A stretch of DNA of 64,000 nt from Chloroflexota bacterium. GTDB lineage: Bacteria > Chloroflexota > Anaerolineae > Anaerolineales > UBA4823. The DNA lies in NCBI GenBank assembly GCA_029782365.1, contig JAKOUW010000120.1, forward strand, positions 62,001 to 126,000. The letters run 5' to 3'. Position numbers and translations under genes: made by a program. How positions within the stretch are numbered: the first letter of the stretch is position 1; every line of letters starts with the position of its first letter. Under the pieces are notes generated by a model. The model made no database searches. It worked only from the letters and a program-made list of their open reading frames with translations, and was not told where the DNA came from. This document shows, one piece after another, positions 7,404 to 16,170 of the stretch.

Positions 7404-8869
7404 ATCTCTCTCTCCATATTTGATGGCAGCAGTAGTGCCCGCGTACCATATTTGATTCGCTTGTCTCCAACATCAGAAAAAGTTGATGTTCTCTGGACAT
7501 GGCTTGCCTCATGTAAAACGGTGGCTGCCAGATCAGACTGTCCTTGTGAGAACAGGTGCGTAGCAAGATTTTGTAACATCCGTGTCGCCTCGCTGATTTT
7601 TCCTTCTTCAACCGCCTTGCGCGCTCTCTCCTGAATCCGGTACAAAGTTAAGGTTGACATCGCTTGTACAATTATTTGCGGGGGTGCAAGAGGATCTACC
7701 TGCAGACTGATGTTCCTGTCTAAATCCAGGCGCATACTAACAGGTTCTGCGCGGTTTGGAATATCCAAGAATAGCCTGCCTGCCAGTAGATATATTTTAT
7801 CTTTTTTTTCCGAAAATGGGGAAACTAAAAATTCACAGATAAATTCCAATTTTCCATTGCGCGGCAAGGAACCAATGAGCAGCGTCGGTTGTAATTCCAG
7901 CGAAGACGAGTCTGGGGAAATGCGGAAAGCTTCTTTCAATTCAACGCCTCGCCCAATCTCTAAATTCAAGCGAACCTGATGCGCGTAAACCATTTCCAGG
8001 TTATGGATCTTTTCTAATAAGAACTTACTCACATCCCTGGGTTTGGAAATAAACATGGTTGTACCACCGCTCAACGCCGCCATTTTATCCAGGAACACAT
8101 CGTTCCATTTGCCGCCAATTCCCATACCGCTGATACCGATTTGCTGTTTCCCACACTGTTCAGCCAGGCGCAGACTGATCGCCTCATCTCCATAGGTGCG
8201 CCCATCGGTGATCAATATGATGTGGTTGATGTATTTGGTCGAGCGGTTGCGCATGGTTTCACGGTAAGCAGCTTCCAATCCCTGGTACAGCTCGGTGCCC
8301 CCGCTCGTTTGCAGCAAACGGATGCTCATTTCCACACGGTGCCGATCCTGGTTAGGGCTGGCAGGCACGACAATTTCTGCCCTGTCACTGAAGGCTACCA
8401 CAGACAAAATATCATTCGCACCCATCTGGCGAATGAGCTCGATGGCAGTGGATTTAACCGTATCCAAGATCAGACCTTGCATGGATGTCGAGCAGTCGAT
8501 TGCCAGGCAAATGTTTAAAGGCGGTTTCTCGTTGACTGCATCAGCCTGGTTGGGCTGAATGCGAATGAACGAATACACAATTTGTGGTTCTTTCGTTGGA
8601 CTTAGGACATTCCGGCTGTAATAAACCTGGACATCTGCGGGGGGCGTTTTAAGAGCAGTTGGCAGCGTCTCATCAAATGCCCGACGTGTGTGGATGTCAG
8701 AAAGAATTTCATATGCTTTTTGCACCCGGAGGAAAGTCTCAGATGCACGCGGGTCTCCCAGGTTGGCGTCTGGGTGGACCTTACGCACCAATTCGCGATA
8801 GGCACCGCGGATTTCATCTGCAGAAGCATCAATCGGAATGCCTAAAATCGCATAATGGTTGACCGTCAC
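7400..8869 (-). CDS. J-domain/VWA-domain fusion protein
   Basis: A 489-residue cytoplasmic protein. Residues about 4-68 form a DnaJ-type J domain with an intact H32-P33-D34, so it could stimulate an Hsp70. Residues about 115-300 form a von Willebrand A domain with the metal-site motif D125-x-S-x-S (LAIDCSTSMQG) and a later TDG (ILITDGRTYGDE). The C-terminal part is a beta-rich region then a helical tail. VWA proteins beside kinase, phosphatase and FHA genes recall TerY-type phosphorylation cassettes. Fusion to a J domain is unusual and would link the module to chaperone action. The gap to the PP2C gene is 17 bases. Confidence 0.88.
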   Translation of the reverse strand: MTVNHYAILGIPIDASADEIRGAYRELVRKVHPDANLGDPRASETFLRVQKAYEILSDIHTRRAFDETLPTALKTPPADVQVYYSRNVLSPTKEPQIVYSFIRIQPNQADAVNEKPPLNICLAIDCSTSMQGLILDTVKSTAIELIRQMGANDILSVVAFSDRAEIVVPASPNQDRHRVEMSIRLLQTSGGTELYQGLEAAYRETMRNRSTKYINHIILITDGRTYGDEAISLRLAEQCGKQQIGISGMGIGGKWNDVFLDKMAALSGGTTMFISKPRDVSKFLLEKIHNLEMVYAHQVRLNLEIGRGVELKEAFRISPDSSSLELQPTLLIGSLPRNGKLEFICEFLVSPFSEKKDKIYLLAGRLFLDIPNRAEPVSMRLDLDRNISLQVDPLAPPQIIVQAMSTLTLYRIQERARKAVEEGKISEATRMLQNLATHLFSQGQSDLAATVLHEASHVQRTSTFSDVGDKRIKYGTRALLLPSNMEREI

Positions 8870-8886
8870 GCTTGGCTCCTTGCCTT

Positions 8887-9882
8887 CTACCGAGGGATGC
8901 GAACCAATACCGCAGAGATGTTATCTGGACCGCCGTGGTCATTGGCATATGCCACCATTTTCTGGCAGGCAATCTCTAGTGAAGGCGATTCGCGTATGAT
9001 ACTGCTCAATTCTTTTTCTGGCACCAGGCCCCATAAACCATCTGAACAAAGCAACAAATAGCCACCTTTCGGAAGTGGGAATGAGGAGATATCCGGGTCA
9101 GCCGGCTCACCCTGGCCAAGTGCACGATATAACACATTGCGCTGTGGGTGGATGGCCGCTTCTGCACTCGTGATCTGTCCCAATTCCTCCAGCCTTCTCA
9201 CCAAAGAATGATCACGAGTGATGGCGCGCAGCGTGCCATCGCGATAAACGGCATAAGCCCGGCTGTCGCCTATGTGCGCAATCATCAATTGCTCGCCAAA
9301 AATAAGCGCCGCCGTCAGCGTTGTACCGCCGCCGACCGCCTCCTTTAGGATGATTGAGTGGGCATCTGAAATGGCAGACTGTAAAATCTCCTGCAGTGAC
9401 TCCTCCGGCATGTTGCCCTCAATGCTCACCAATGGCGCCAGCGCTTTCCGCAAAATGGTGCTGGCCAGGGCGCGCACGGTGATACCGCTGGCGATCTCGC
9501 CGTGTTGGTGCCCTCCCATGCCGTCGGCCACGATGAACAGGCCAAATGGGATTTGGCGTGAATCGGTCACCATACAGGTAGAGAGTGTAAAAATAGCATC
9601 TTCGTTGTGTTCTCGCTGCATGCCGACCGAATGGCCAACGCCAACAAGCATTTGGCTCGGCGAAATGGTCATTATTTCTTCGGCTAACTGCTCTGGGGAG
9701 AGGGGAGAAGTGGCGATCGGCGCTGTCCCCCCGGGCATTGTTTTGTCAGCATCCACCGGTTTTGCTTCCTGGGTGATTTCAGCCGTGTTTTCAACAGGGG
9801 TTTCGATTGGAGGACTGCTAGTTACTTCTGGTGTTGGTTGAGGCGCCTCTTGTTTGCCGAAAATCTTCTTAAAGAATGACAT
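8887..9882 (-). CDS. PP2C-family Ser/Thr phosphatase
   Basis: A 331-residue PPM/PP2C phosphatase that would reverse the neighbouring kinase. Metal-binding and catalytic motifs are intact: REHNEDAIF, FIVADGMGGHQHGE, AHIGDSRAY, LLCSDGLWGLV and GGPDNISAVLV. Residues 1-90 are a Pro/Thr/Glu-rich low-complexity tail starting MSFFKKIFGK. The ATG at 9882 is chosen because the longer frame runs back through the intergenic gap into the kinase gene and lacks family features; GGAGGG lies about 10 bases upstream. It follows the kinase gene by 20 bases in the same operon. Confidence 0.92.
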   Translation of the reverse strand: MSFFKKIFGKQEAPQPTPEVTSSPPIETPVENTAEITQEAKPVDADKTMPGGTAPIATSPLSPEQLAEEIMTISPSQMLVGVGHSVGMQREHNEDAIFTLSTCMVTDSRQIPFGLFIVADGMGGHQHGEIASGITVRALASTILRKALAPLVSIEGNMPEESLQEILQSAISDAHSIILKEAVGGGTTLTAALIFGEQLMIAHIGDSRAYAVYRDGTLRAITRDHSLVRRLEELGQITSAEAAIHPQRNVLYRALGQGEPADPDISSFPLPKGGYLLLCSDGLWGLVPEKELSSIIRESPSLEIACQKMVAYANDHGGPDNISAVLVRIPR

Positions 9883-9902
9883 CACAGGATATCCCTCCAA
9901 CT

Positions 9903-11726
9903 CTAAATTGATAACGCATAGATGAAATGATCCGTTGAACCGGCAAAGATCATATCTTGCCAGAAGGCAATTCCACCGGTAATGGCGCCCCCCGTTGGCA
10001 TTTTCCAGCGCAGCCGGCCGGTGCGGTATTCCAGGCAATAGATGTTTTTATCCACTGAACCGAAAACCACGGCATCACGGCAGATGACCGGTGTGCCGGC
10101 GATTTGATGTTCGGTTGGAAAACGCCAGAGTTCTTTCGATGATTGCGCATCGATACAATAGAAATTGTAATCAGCGCAGCCAATCATCAAAAAATTTTCC
10201 ACGATCGCCGGAGAGGAAATAGTGCCTTTTGGCAGTCGAAAGCGCCAGATCACAAAACCTGTTTTGGCGTCAATAGCGCAGACTGTAGCGTCTAATGACC
10301 CAAAATAAACGACATTGTTTGATACCAGAGGAGATGATGTGATTCCCCGTTTTGCTTTGAATCGCCATTTGATGTTGCCAGTCAGGTCAAGGGCAGTAAA
10401 CTCGCCATTTTCATTGCCAAAAAAAACACGTTCGTTCACCACGGCCGGAGTTGAGCGAATTGGACTGCCGCTGTCCATTTTCCAGGCACGGCGTCCACTC
10501 AAAGAGTTGATCGCATGCACACAATTGTCATCTGAGCCAAAGAAAACATGGCTTTCAGCGATGGTTGGGGAAGAACGCACAGGCCCATCGGTATAATACG
10601 TCCAAGCAAGCTTACCCGAGCGCTGCGAAATGACGTGCAAGCGTCTGTCTTCAGAGCCGAAATAAATGTTGCCATCGCTGAAAGCGGGTTTGGTGACCAC
10701 ACCGCCATCTGTGGCGTATTTCCAGATGAATTCTCCGTCGCGGGCATTGATGGCATATAGATTATGATCATATGACCCAACAAAAAGAGTATCATCTTGA
10801 ATCACTGGAGTGCCGCGAATTTCATCCTCGCATTCGAATTTCCAAATTAGCTTGCTGGTGTCTTCGATTTTGAACCCTTCGGTGTGGGCGCGGATGCTGG
10901 CCAGCATGCCTGTTTTCCGCGCCACTGCCAGGAGAACATCCTTCATAGCTGCCGCGCTTTGAAACCGGTTTGCCGGGCTGTATTGCAAAGCCGTCATGAC
11001 AACTGTTTCCAACTCAATGGAACAACTCGGGTTCAATTGACGGATTGGCCTTTCCGTGAAAGAAAAAGGCACTTCCAGGCGCGGATCTCTGCGGGTCAGC
11101 AGGTGGTGTAAGGTCGCTCCTAAAGAGTATATATCCGAAAGCGGTCCGGCTTCGCCTTTATACTGCTCTGGAGGAGAATAACCCTCTGTCCCGATCATTG
11201 TGCCTTTCATACCGGGTTGCAGCGTCTTCGCTATGCCAAAATCAACCAATACAATATGGCCGCGCTGATCGATCATGACGTTGGATGGTTTTAGATCGCG
11301 AAAAATGATTGGCTCAGGGGTGTGGGTATGCAAATATTGCAAAACATCACACAATTCGATCGCCCAGGAAACCACCTTCTCCATAGGAAAGAATCCCTGG
11401 GTTTCCACCATCAAGGCTTCCAAATCTTTTCCTTCGATAAATTCTAGAATCAAATAAGAGCGGTCATTGTGAGTAAAATAATCGTAAATGCGAGGGATGG
11501 CAGGATGTTCCAGGGTGGCCAGCAAATTCGCTTCGCGTTCGAAATTCCGCAGCATTGTCTCCCGAACCGTGGATTCACGCACGGTGGTGATCATTTCTTT
11601 CACTGCAACACGTTTAACCACATTAGGGAAATGAAGATCGCGCGCCCGGTAAACAGCCCCCATTCCTCCCACGCCAACTACTCCTTGAATCAAATACCGG
11701 TTAGCCAGTGAAAAACCAGCCTGCAA
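9903..11726 (-). CDS. Ser/Thr protein kinase with PQQ-like beta-propeller
   Basis: A Hanks-type kinase domain (about residues 10-270) has a Gly loop (GVGGMGAVY), K43, FRDLKPSN with the catalytic Asp (His of HRD replaced by Phe), DFG at 161-163 and SPPEQYKGE. Residues about 290-607 contain at least seven PQQ-type repeats (GKLAWTYYTDGPVRSSP style), predicting a beta-propeller sensor. No membrane segment is seen, so both parts should be cytoplasmic. The TTG at 11726 lacks a good ribosome site. The frame stays open upstream with plausible sequence (KIPQTENTGKVIAGQ), and a CTG at 11786 has GGAGG 5 bases before it, so the protein may be 20 residues longer. First gene of the signalling operon. Confidence 0.9.
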   Translation of the reverse strand: MQAGFSLANRYLIQGVVGVGGMGAVYRARDLHFPNVVKRVAVKEMITTVRESTVRETMLRNFEREANLLATLEHPAIPRIYDYFTHNDRSYLILEFIEGKDLEALMVETQGFFPMEKVVSWAIELCDVLQYLHTHTPEPIIFRDLKPSNVMIDQRGHIVLVDFGIAKTLQPGMKGTMIGTEGYSPPEQYKGEAGPLSDIYSLGATLHHLLTRRDPRLEVPFSFTERPIRQLNPSCSIELETVVMTALQYSPANRFQSAAAMKDVLLAVARKTGMLASIRAHTEGFKIEDTSKLIWKFECEDEIRGTPVIQDDTLFVGSYDHNLYAINARDGEFIWKYATDGGVVTKPAFSDGNIYFGSEDRRLHVISQRSGKLAWTYYTDGPVRSSPTIAESHVFFGSDDNCVHAINSLSGRRAWKMDSGSPIRSTPAVVNERVFFGNENGEFTALDLTGNIKWRFKAKRGITSSPLVSNNVVYFGSLDATVCAIDAKTGFVIWRFRLPKGTISSPAIVENFLMIGCADYNFYCIDAQSSKELWRFPTEHQIAGTPVICRDAVVFGSVDKNIYCLEYRTGRLRWKMPTGGAITGGIAFWQDMIFAGSTDHFIYALSI

Positions 11727-11786
11727 CTGCTGCCCTGCGATTACTTTCCCAGTATTTTCAGTTTGAGGAATCTTATTGGTATCCAG

Positions 11787-11993
11787 CTTGGCCTCCGGGA
11801 TTAGTTAATTATACCAAACCAAATTTCGAATATGCCATATCTGCCTTTAATTTTTTTAAATATTGATCTGCACGTGGCTCTTTTCGTGATAAATTGAAGA
11901 AGATATGGTCGGGCTCCGCAGGTTCGCATCGATGATCCAACGAGGGTGATCTTCTCGTTCTGAAAAAATGGCGATGCTGGATTGCCGGGTTTC
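11787..11993. other. Spacer between IMPase-like gene and kinase gene
   Basis: A 207-base stretch on the minus strand upstream of the kinase gene. A 62-codon frame (11997-11809) starts by overlapping the IMPase stop as ATGA, and a second frame is open over its first half. Neither resembles a known family. It may hold the kinase promoter, or a small broken gene. No strong hairpin is seen. Confidence 0.4.
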
Positions 11994-12809
11994 TCATTTA
12001 ACCGTTGCCCATTTTGCCTTCACCTTATTGTGTAATTGGTTCTGGAATACTGCCAATAAATCACACTCAGCCGCGCTGATAACAGGATAACTGGTATCAA
12101 CAAAATCCTGGAAATTGGCTGGTGGAAACAGCATTTCTCTTTGAAATGTACTGATGCAGCCTCCGGCTTCTTCAACGACCAGCCAACCCCCGGCGACATC
12201 CCACACGCGCGCTGCTGCGTCGAAACTGCCAACCGCCGCGCCGCGGCCAACACAGCACAAAGAATAGGCTGTTGATCCAAGTATGCGTGTTTTATATTTC
12301 ACGCTGACATCATACGCACGAAATGTGCGTGGGCAGCACGAGAAGAAGGATGCATTCGAGGTTCTGGTCGGCGGACGCACATGAATAGGCTGGCCATTTC
12401 GCCAGGCGCCTTTGCCTTTCTCTGCAGTGTACATTTCGCCCAACAAAGGGAAATTAAGCGCAGCAACTTGGGGAATGCCATTTTGAAGGTAGGCGATGGA
12501 AACCCCCCAATAATGCAGGCCGTTGCTGAAATTGGTCGTGCCATCCAGCGGGTCAACCACCCAGAGCGAACCTGGAAGAGACAGCTCTTGGAATTTGGTT
12601 TCCTCACTGAGGACCTTATGCTGAGGAAACTGCATCGCTAAGCTTTCGTGGATTAACCGGTCAGCAGCCAGATCTGCTTCCGTCACCAGCGTATGATCTG
12701 CTTTTTGGAATGCCAGCGTACCAGTATGGTTGAAGCACTCTGCCAGGAGATTGCCAGCTTGCCGGGCAATCTCCTGGGCAGTTTGATATAACAAGCTCGT
12801 TTCTTCCAT
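11994..12809 (-). CDS. Inositol monophosphatase family protein
   Basis: A 271-residue member of the IMPase/SuhB/HisN superfamily, which hydrolyses small phosphate monoesters using metal ions. Metal-site motifs are present: SEETK, WVVDPLDGTTNFSNGL and ARVWDVAGGWLVVEEAGG. Substrate could be inositol phosphate, histidinol phosphate, fructose bisphosphate or PAP; sequence alone does not settle it. It is the last gene of the cinA / deaminase-CYTH / FKBP run, 5 bases after the FKBP stop. Confidence 0.88.
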   Translation of the reverse strand: MEETSLLYQTAQEIARQAGNLLAECFNHTGTLAFQKADHTLVTEADLAADRLIHESLAMQFPQHKVLSEETKFQELSLPGSLWVVDPLDGTTNFSNGLHYWGVSIAYLQNGIPQVAALNFPLLGEMYTAEKGKGAWRNGQPIHVRPPTRTSNASFFSCCPRTFRAYDVSVKYKTRILGSTAYSLCCVGRGAAVGSFDAAARVWDVAGGWLVVEEAGGCISTFQREMLFPPANFQDFVDTSYPVISAAECDLLAVFQNQLHNKVKAKWATVK

Positions 12810-12814
12810 GATCC

Positions 12815-14134
12815 TTACGGCCTGATCTCGATCAACTCGATTTCGAACACCAGATTGGTATCGCCTGGGATGATATTGCCAGCGCCGTTTTTTCCATACG
12901 CCAGGCCAGATGGCACGATCAATTTGCGTTTGCCACCCAACTGCATGCCTGCCAGGCCTTCTTCCCAGCCCTTAATCACCTGGCCGGCGCCCAGCTTGAA
13001 GATAAACGGTTTGCCCCGTAGGGAGGTGCTGTCAAATTCGACGCCGTTTTCAAGCCAACCTGTGTAATTAACCACCAGCGTCTGGCCATTTGAGGGATTT
13101 GGCCCCACACCGACCTGGATATCATAATACTGCAAACCACTGCTGGTGGTTGTAAATGCGGTAGGATCAACATCGGTCTGCTTGGCAGGGTCGCTCACTT
13201 TCGTCAATTCCAATTCGATGATCAATGTCGCATTGGCAGGAATATTTCCGCCGCCCGCCACGCCGTAACCTAACTCTGGCGGAATCACCAATTGGCGTTT
13301 TCCTCCTACCTTCATTCCAACAACGCCTTCGTCCCAACCTTTCACCACCGTGCCGCCGCTGCCCACTAAAAAGAAAATTGGCGAGTCGCTGTCAGCGGCG
13401 GTGATGAACGTATTTCCAGTTTCACCTTTTACCCAAACGGTGTACAGCATCGTAGCGAACAGGCTTTTCACCGCCAGGCGCCCATCGCCAACCTGCAGGT
13501 CATAAAACTGCAGGCCATCCGATAAAGTTTTATAATTATCGTTTGGAACCTCGGCAGGAACAGGGATCGGTTTCACTTTTACCAGTTCCACTTCCAGAAT
13601 GATCGGTGAATTTGGCGGTACATTCGAGGGTGGTTGGCTGCCAAAAGCCAGATTGGCTGGTAAGATCATCCTGGCTTTGCCCCCCTCACTCATCAGGCCA
13701 AGCCCCTCGTACCAACCTGGCAGAAGTTGTTGGTTGTTGTAAATTAATGAAGTGGGCGTATTTCCTAAGGAGCTGTTCAATACCTCGGTGCCATCCGGCA
13801 GCGTGGCGCGATAATTCATCACGACAATTTCGCCTGGTTGGGGCTTCTTGCCGTTGCCCGCAGTCAGTTCGAGGAACTGCAAACCATCAGCGGTGGTGAT
13901 TCCGCCCTCCAGATTGAGTGGTGTGGGTGTGATGGCAGGCGTGGGGGAGGCTTGGAAACCTGGAGTGGGGGTATTGGCGGGGGTGGGCGCCAGAGTCTCG
14001 GTTGGTGTGGCAGTGGCAGCCGGGGCAGCCTCGTATGCCTGGCAGCCGAACATGCTGAAGAAGATCAAAACCAGGGCGAGATGATAAAATTTTCTAATGA
14101 AATGGAAGGGTGTTTTTTTCTGAAAGACTGGCAT
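12815..14134 (-). CDS. Lipoprotein with three FKBP-type peptidyl-prolyl isomerase domains
   Basis: A 439-residue exported protein. The N terminus has a basic region, a hydrophobic stretch and a lipobox ending SMFGC, so it is probably a lipoprotein. A Thr/Pro-rich linker (TETLAPTPANTPTPG) follows. Three FKBP domains come next (about residues 80-190, 205-315, 330-439); the third is closest to consensus (VVNYTGWLENGVEFDS, VIKGWEEGL, RKLIVPSGLAYG), the first two more diverged. FKBPs catalyse proline isomerisation and assist folding outside the membrane. ATG at 14134 lies 4 bases after the preceding stop; the longer frame overlaps that gene and lacks signal features. Confidence 0.88.
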   Translation of the reverse strand: MPVFQKKTPFHFIRKFYHLALVLIFFSMFGCQAYEAAPAATATPTETLAPTPANTPTPGFQASPTPAITPTPLNLEGGITTADGLQFLELTAGNGKKPQPGEIVVMNYRATLPDGTEVLNSSLGNTPTSLIYNNQQLLPGWYEGLGLMSEGGKARMILPANLAFGSQPPSNVPPNSPIILEVELVKVKPIPVPAEVPNDNYKTLSDGLQFYDLQVGDGRLAVKSLFATMLYTVWVKGETGNTFITAADSDSPIFFLVGSGGTVVKGWDEGVVGMKVGGKRQLVIPPELGYGVAGGGNIPANATLIIELELTKVSDPAKQTDVDPTAFTTTSSGLQYYDIQVGVGPNPSNGQTLVVNYTGWLENGVEFDSTSLRGKPFIFKLGAGQVIKGWEEGLAGMQLGGKRKLIVPSGLAYGKNGAGNIIPGDTNLVFEIELIEIRP

Positions 14135-14138
14135 AAAG

Positions 14139-16127
14139 TTATTCGGGTTTCGCGGTAGGTTGGATAGAGAGATATTCCTGGGCAACTGCAGCTTCCGGCG
14201 CTGCGCCCAGATAACGGATAAGTTCAACAGCCATTTGAGATTTGCGTTCGGCGTCCACCCGGCTCCAGGTACGGCTTTTCACTTCCAGGAATTGACCAAT
14301 ATTTGGCGAAGTGATGTTGTCCATGTTAATGAAGAATTCTGTGCCCTGGAACAAAACCCGCCAGCGCAGGCGCTGCTTTTCAATGGTCAGCTCACTGGCT
14401 GGTTTAAAATATTCCCGGTAGAACCGTAAGCTGTGCACCGCTGGTGCGAGAAACCGGCTGCGGCTGAGCAGCACATCGCTGGGGTAGTGTCGCTCTCGCT
14501 CCTGCCCCAGGTGGGTGAGACGATAGCGCACACTGAGAACTTTTCCGGACTCATCAATCAGCTCGTCTTCGCGGTACCGGATCCTTCCCTGCGCCGGGTC
14601 ATCAAAATTGAAGTAGGTGTCGAATTCGTGATACGTGCGATGGTGAAGAATTTCGATTTGCGGCATACGGATTGCTTCCAGGGCAGCGGAGCGGTCTGCC
14701 AGGCGCACCTTGAGCTGGATTTCGAAGCTTTCTTCTTCCGTGGCACCACCGATGGCGATTAACTTCGACAGAACAGAATGCTCACGTTCGATAAGAAACG
14801 CATCGATTTGCTGCGAATAAGAAGATGCCTGGAGGAGCAGGGCTTCCTCATCCAGCGTCAGCAGTTGGTGAGCGCGCATTAACCATTTTCCGTTAACCAT
14901 TACATCGCTGACATCGTTGGCGTGACCAGCATAAACGATTTGCGCATAGATGTTATTCCGGTCACGTCGAAAGCGGGGTACATTGTGCAGGCGGTTGATA
15001 TCCACCAAAATCAAGTCGGCGCGTTTGCCTGCTTCCAACGAACCAGTCAGTTGTCCGATATGCAGCGCTTTTGCGCCCAGGTTGGTCGCCATAGCCAGGG
15101 CAGTTTGGGCGGGCAGCACGGTTGGGTCATTGGAATGGGCTTTGGCGATAAAAGCAGCCAGGCGAATTTCTTCGAACATGTCTAAATCATTGTTGGAGGC
15201 TGCACCATCCGTGCCAATGCCGACATTTAGGCCCATATTAAGCATTTTATTCACCGGCGCAAAACCTGAAGCCAGTTTCAGATTGGAAGAGGGATTATGG
15301 GCTACGCCAACTTTGTGATTCACCAGGGTCTTGATCTCACCATCATCGATATGTACGCAGTGCGCTGCCAGCACTTTGGCTTCAAATAAGCGTTGTTTTT
15401 TCACGTATGGCACCACAGGCATGCCATTTTCGTTGCGCATATTTTCCACTTCGGTATTCGTTTCGGAGAGGTGAATGTGCAAAGGCACGTCGAATTCCAC
15501 CGCCAGTTCGGAGCAGGCGCGCAAGATTTCCGGCGGGCATGTGTAAGGCGCATGGGGAGCCACTGAAGGCACGATCAGCCGGTGACCTTTCCAATCATGA
15601 ATGAATTTGCGAGCGGCCGCCAGGGATTCCTCGTAGTACGCCGCATCTGGGGATGGAAACTTGAGCACAGTCTGGCTGCACACTGCTCGCATCCCGGCCT
15701 CTGCCGTTGCCTTCGCAATGTGTTCTTCGAAATAATACATATCTGCAAAGCAGGTTACGCCGCTGCGAATCATCTCAGCGCAGGCCAGTTTAGTGCCCAG
15801 GCGCACAAAATCAGGCGAGACAAATTCACGTTCAACTGGCATCATATATCCCATCAACCAGACATCCAGACGAAGGTCATCCGCCAATCCGCGCAGCAAT
15901 ACCATTGGCGCATGCGTATGGGCATTGATCAACCCCGGCATTAATACTTTCCCTGCACAATCGATTATTTCGCTGGCCACAAACTGGCTTTTGAGCACGC
16001 TTTCATCGCCTACTGCGTAAATCATGTCTTCTTTTATTGCTACGCAGCCGTGCTCGTATTGGGTATATTGATCATCCATCGTCAAAACCACGGCATTGGT
16101 GAGCAAAATGTCAACGGCCTCGGTCAT
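14139..16127 (-). CDS. Amidohydrolase (MTA/SAH deaminase type) fused to a CYTH-like domain
   Basis: Residues 1 to about 450 are a metal-dependent amidohydrolase close to 5-methylthioadenosine/S-adenosylhomocysteine deaminases: HTH metal ligands (H70, H72 in GLINAHTHAP), HIHLSET, AHCVHI and GIGTDGAASNND. Residues about 465-640 form a CYTH-like tunnel fold: EIQLKV at the position of the usual ExExK, FDTYF followed by GRIRYRED, and WRVLFQGTEFFINMDN followed by FLEVKSRTW. CYTH enzymes act on triphosphates or cyclise ATP with divalent metal; the second Glu of ExExK is Gln here. The fusion would join purine deamination to nucleotide or polyphosphate recognition. It lies 43 bases after cinA. Confidence 0.88.
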   Translation of the reverse strand: MTEAVDILLTNAVVLTMDDQYTQYEHGCVAIKEDMIYAVGDESVLKSQFVASEIIDCAGKVLMPGLINAHTHAPMVLLRGLADDLRLDVWLMGYMMPVEREFVSPDFVRLGTKLACAEMIRSGVTCFADMYYFEEHIAKATAEAGMRAVCSQTVLKFPSPDAAYYEESLAAARKFIHDWKGHRLIVPSVAPHAPYTCPPEILRACSELAVEFDVPLHIHLSETNTEVENMRNENGMPVVPYVKKQRLFEAKVLAAHCVHIDDGEIKTLVNHKVGVAHNPSSNLKLASGFAPVNKMLNMGLNVGIGTDGAASNNDLDMFEEIRLAAFIAKAHSNDPTVLPAQTALAMATNLGAKALHIGQLTGSLEAGKRADLILVDINRLHNVPRFRRDRNNIYAQIVYAGHANDVSDVMVNGKWLMRAHQLLTLDEEALLLQASSYSQQIDAFLIEREHSVLSKLIAIGGATEEESFEIQLKVRLADRSAALEAIRMPQIEILHHRTYHEFDTYFNFDDPAQGRIRYREDELIDESGKVLSVRYRLTHLGQERERHYPSDVLLSRSRFLAPAVHSLRFYREYFKPASELTIEKQRLRWRVLFQGTEFFINMDNITSPNIGQFLEVKSRTWSRVDAERKSQMAVELIRYLGAAPEAAVAQEYLSIQPTAKPE

Positions 16128-16170
16128 ATCATCTCCTGATTATCATTCAACGGGCAAATGACCATAATTA

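Noticed and set aside
11809..11997. 62-codon frame overlapping the IMPase stop as ATGA
   Set aside because: The overlap is suggestive, but all three frames are partly open here and the sequence resembles no family. Left as an unresolved spacer rather than a gene.
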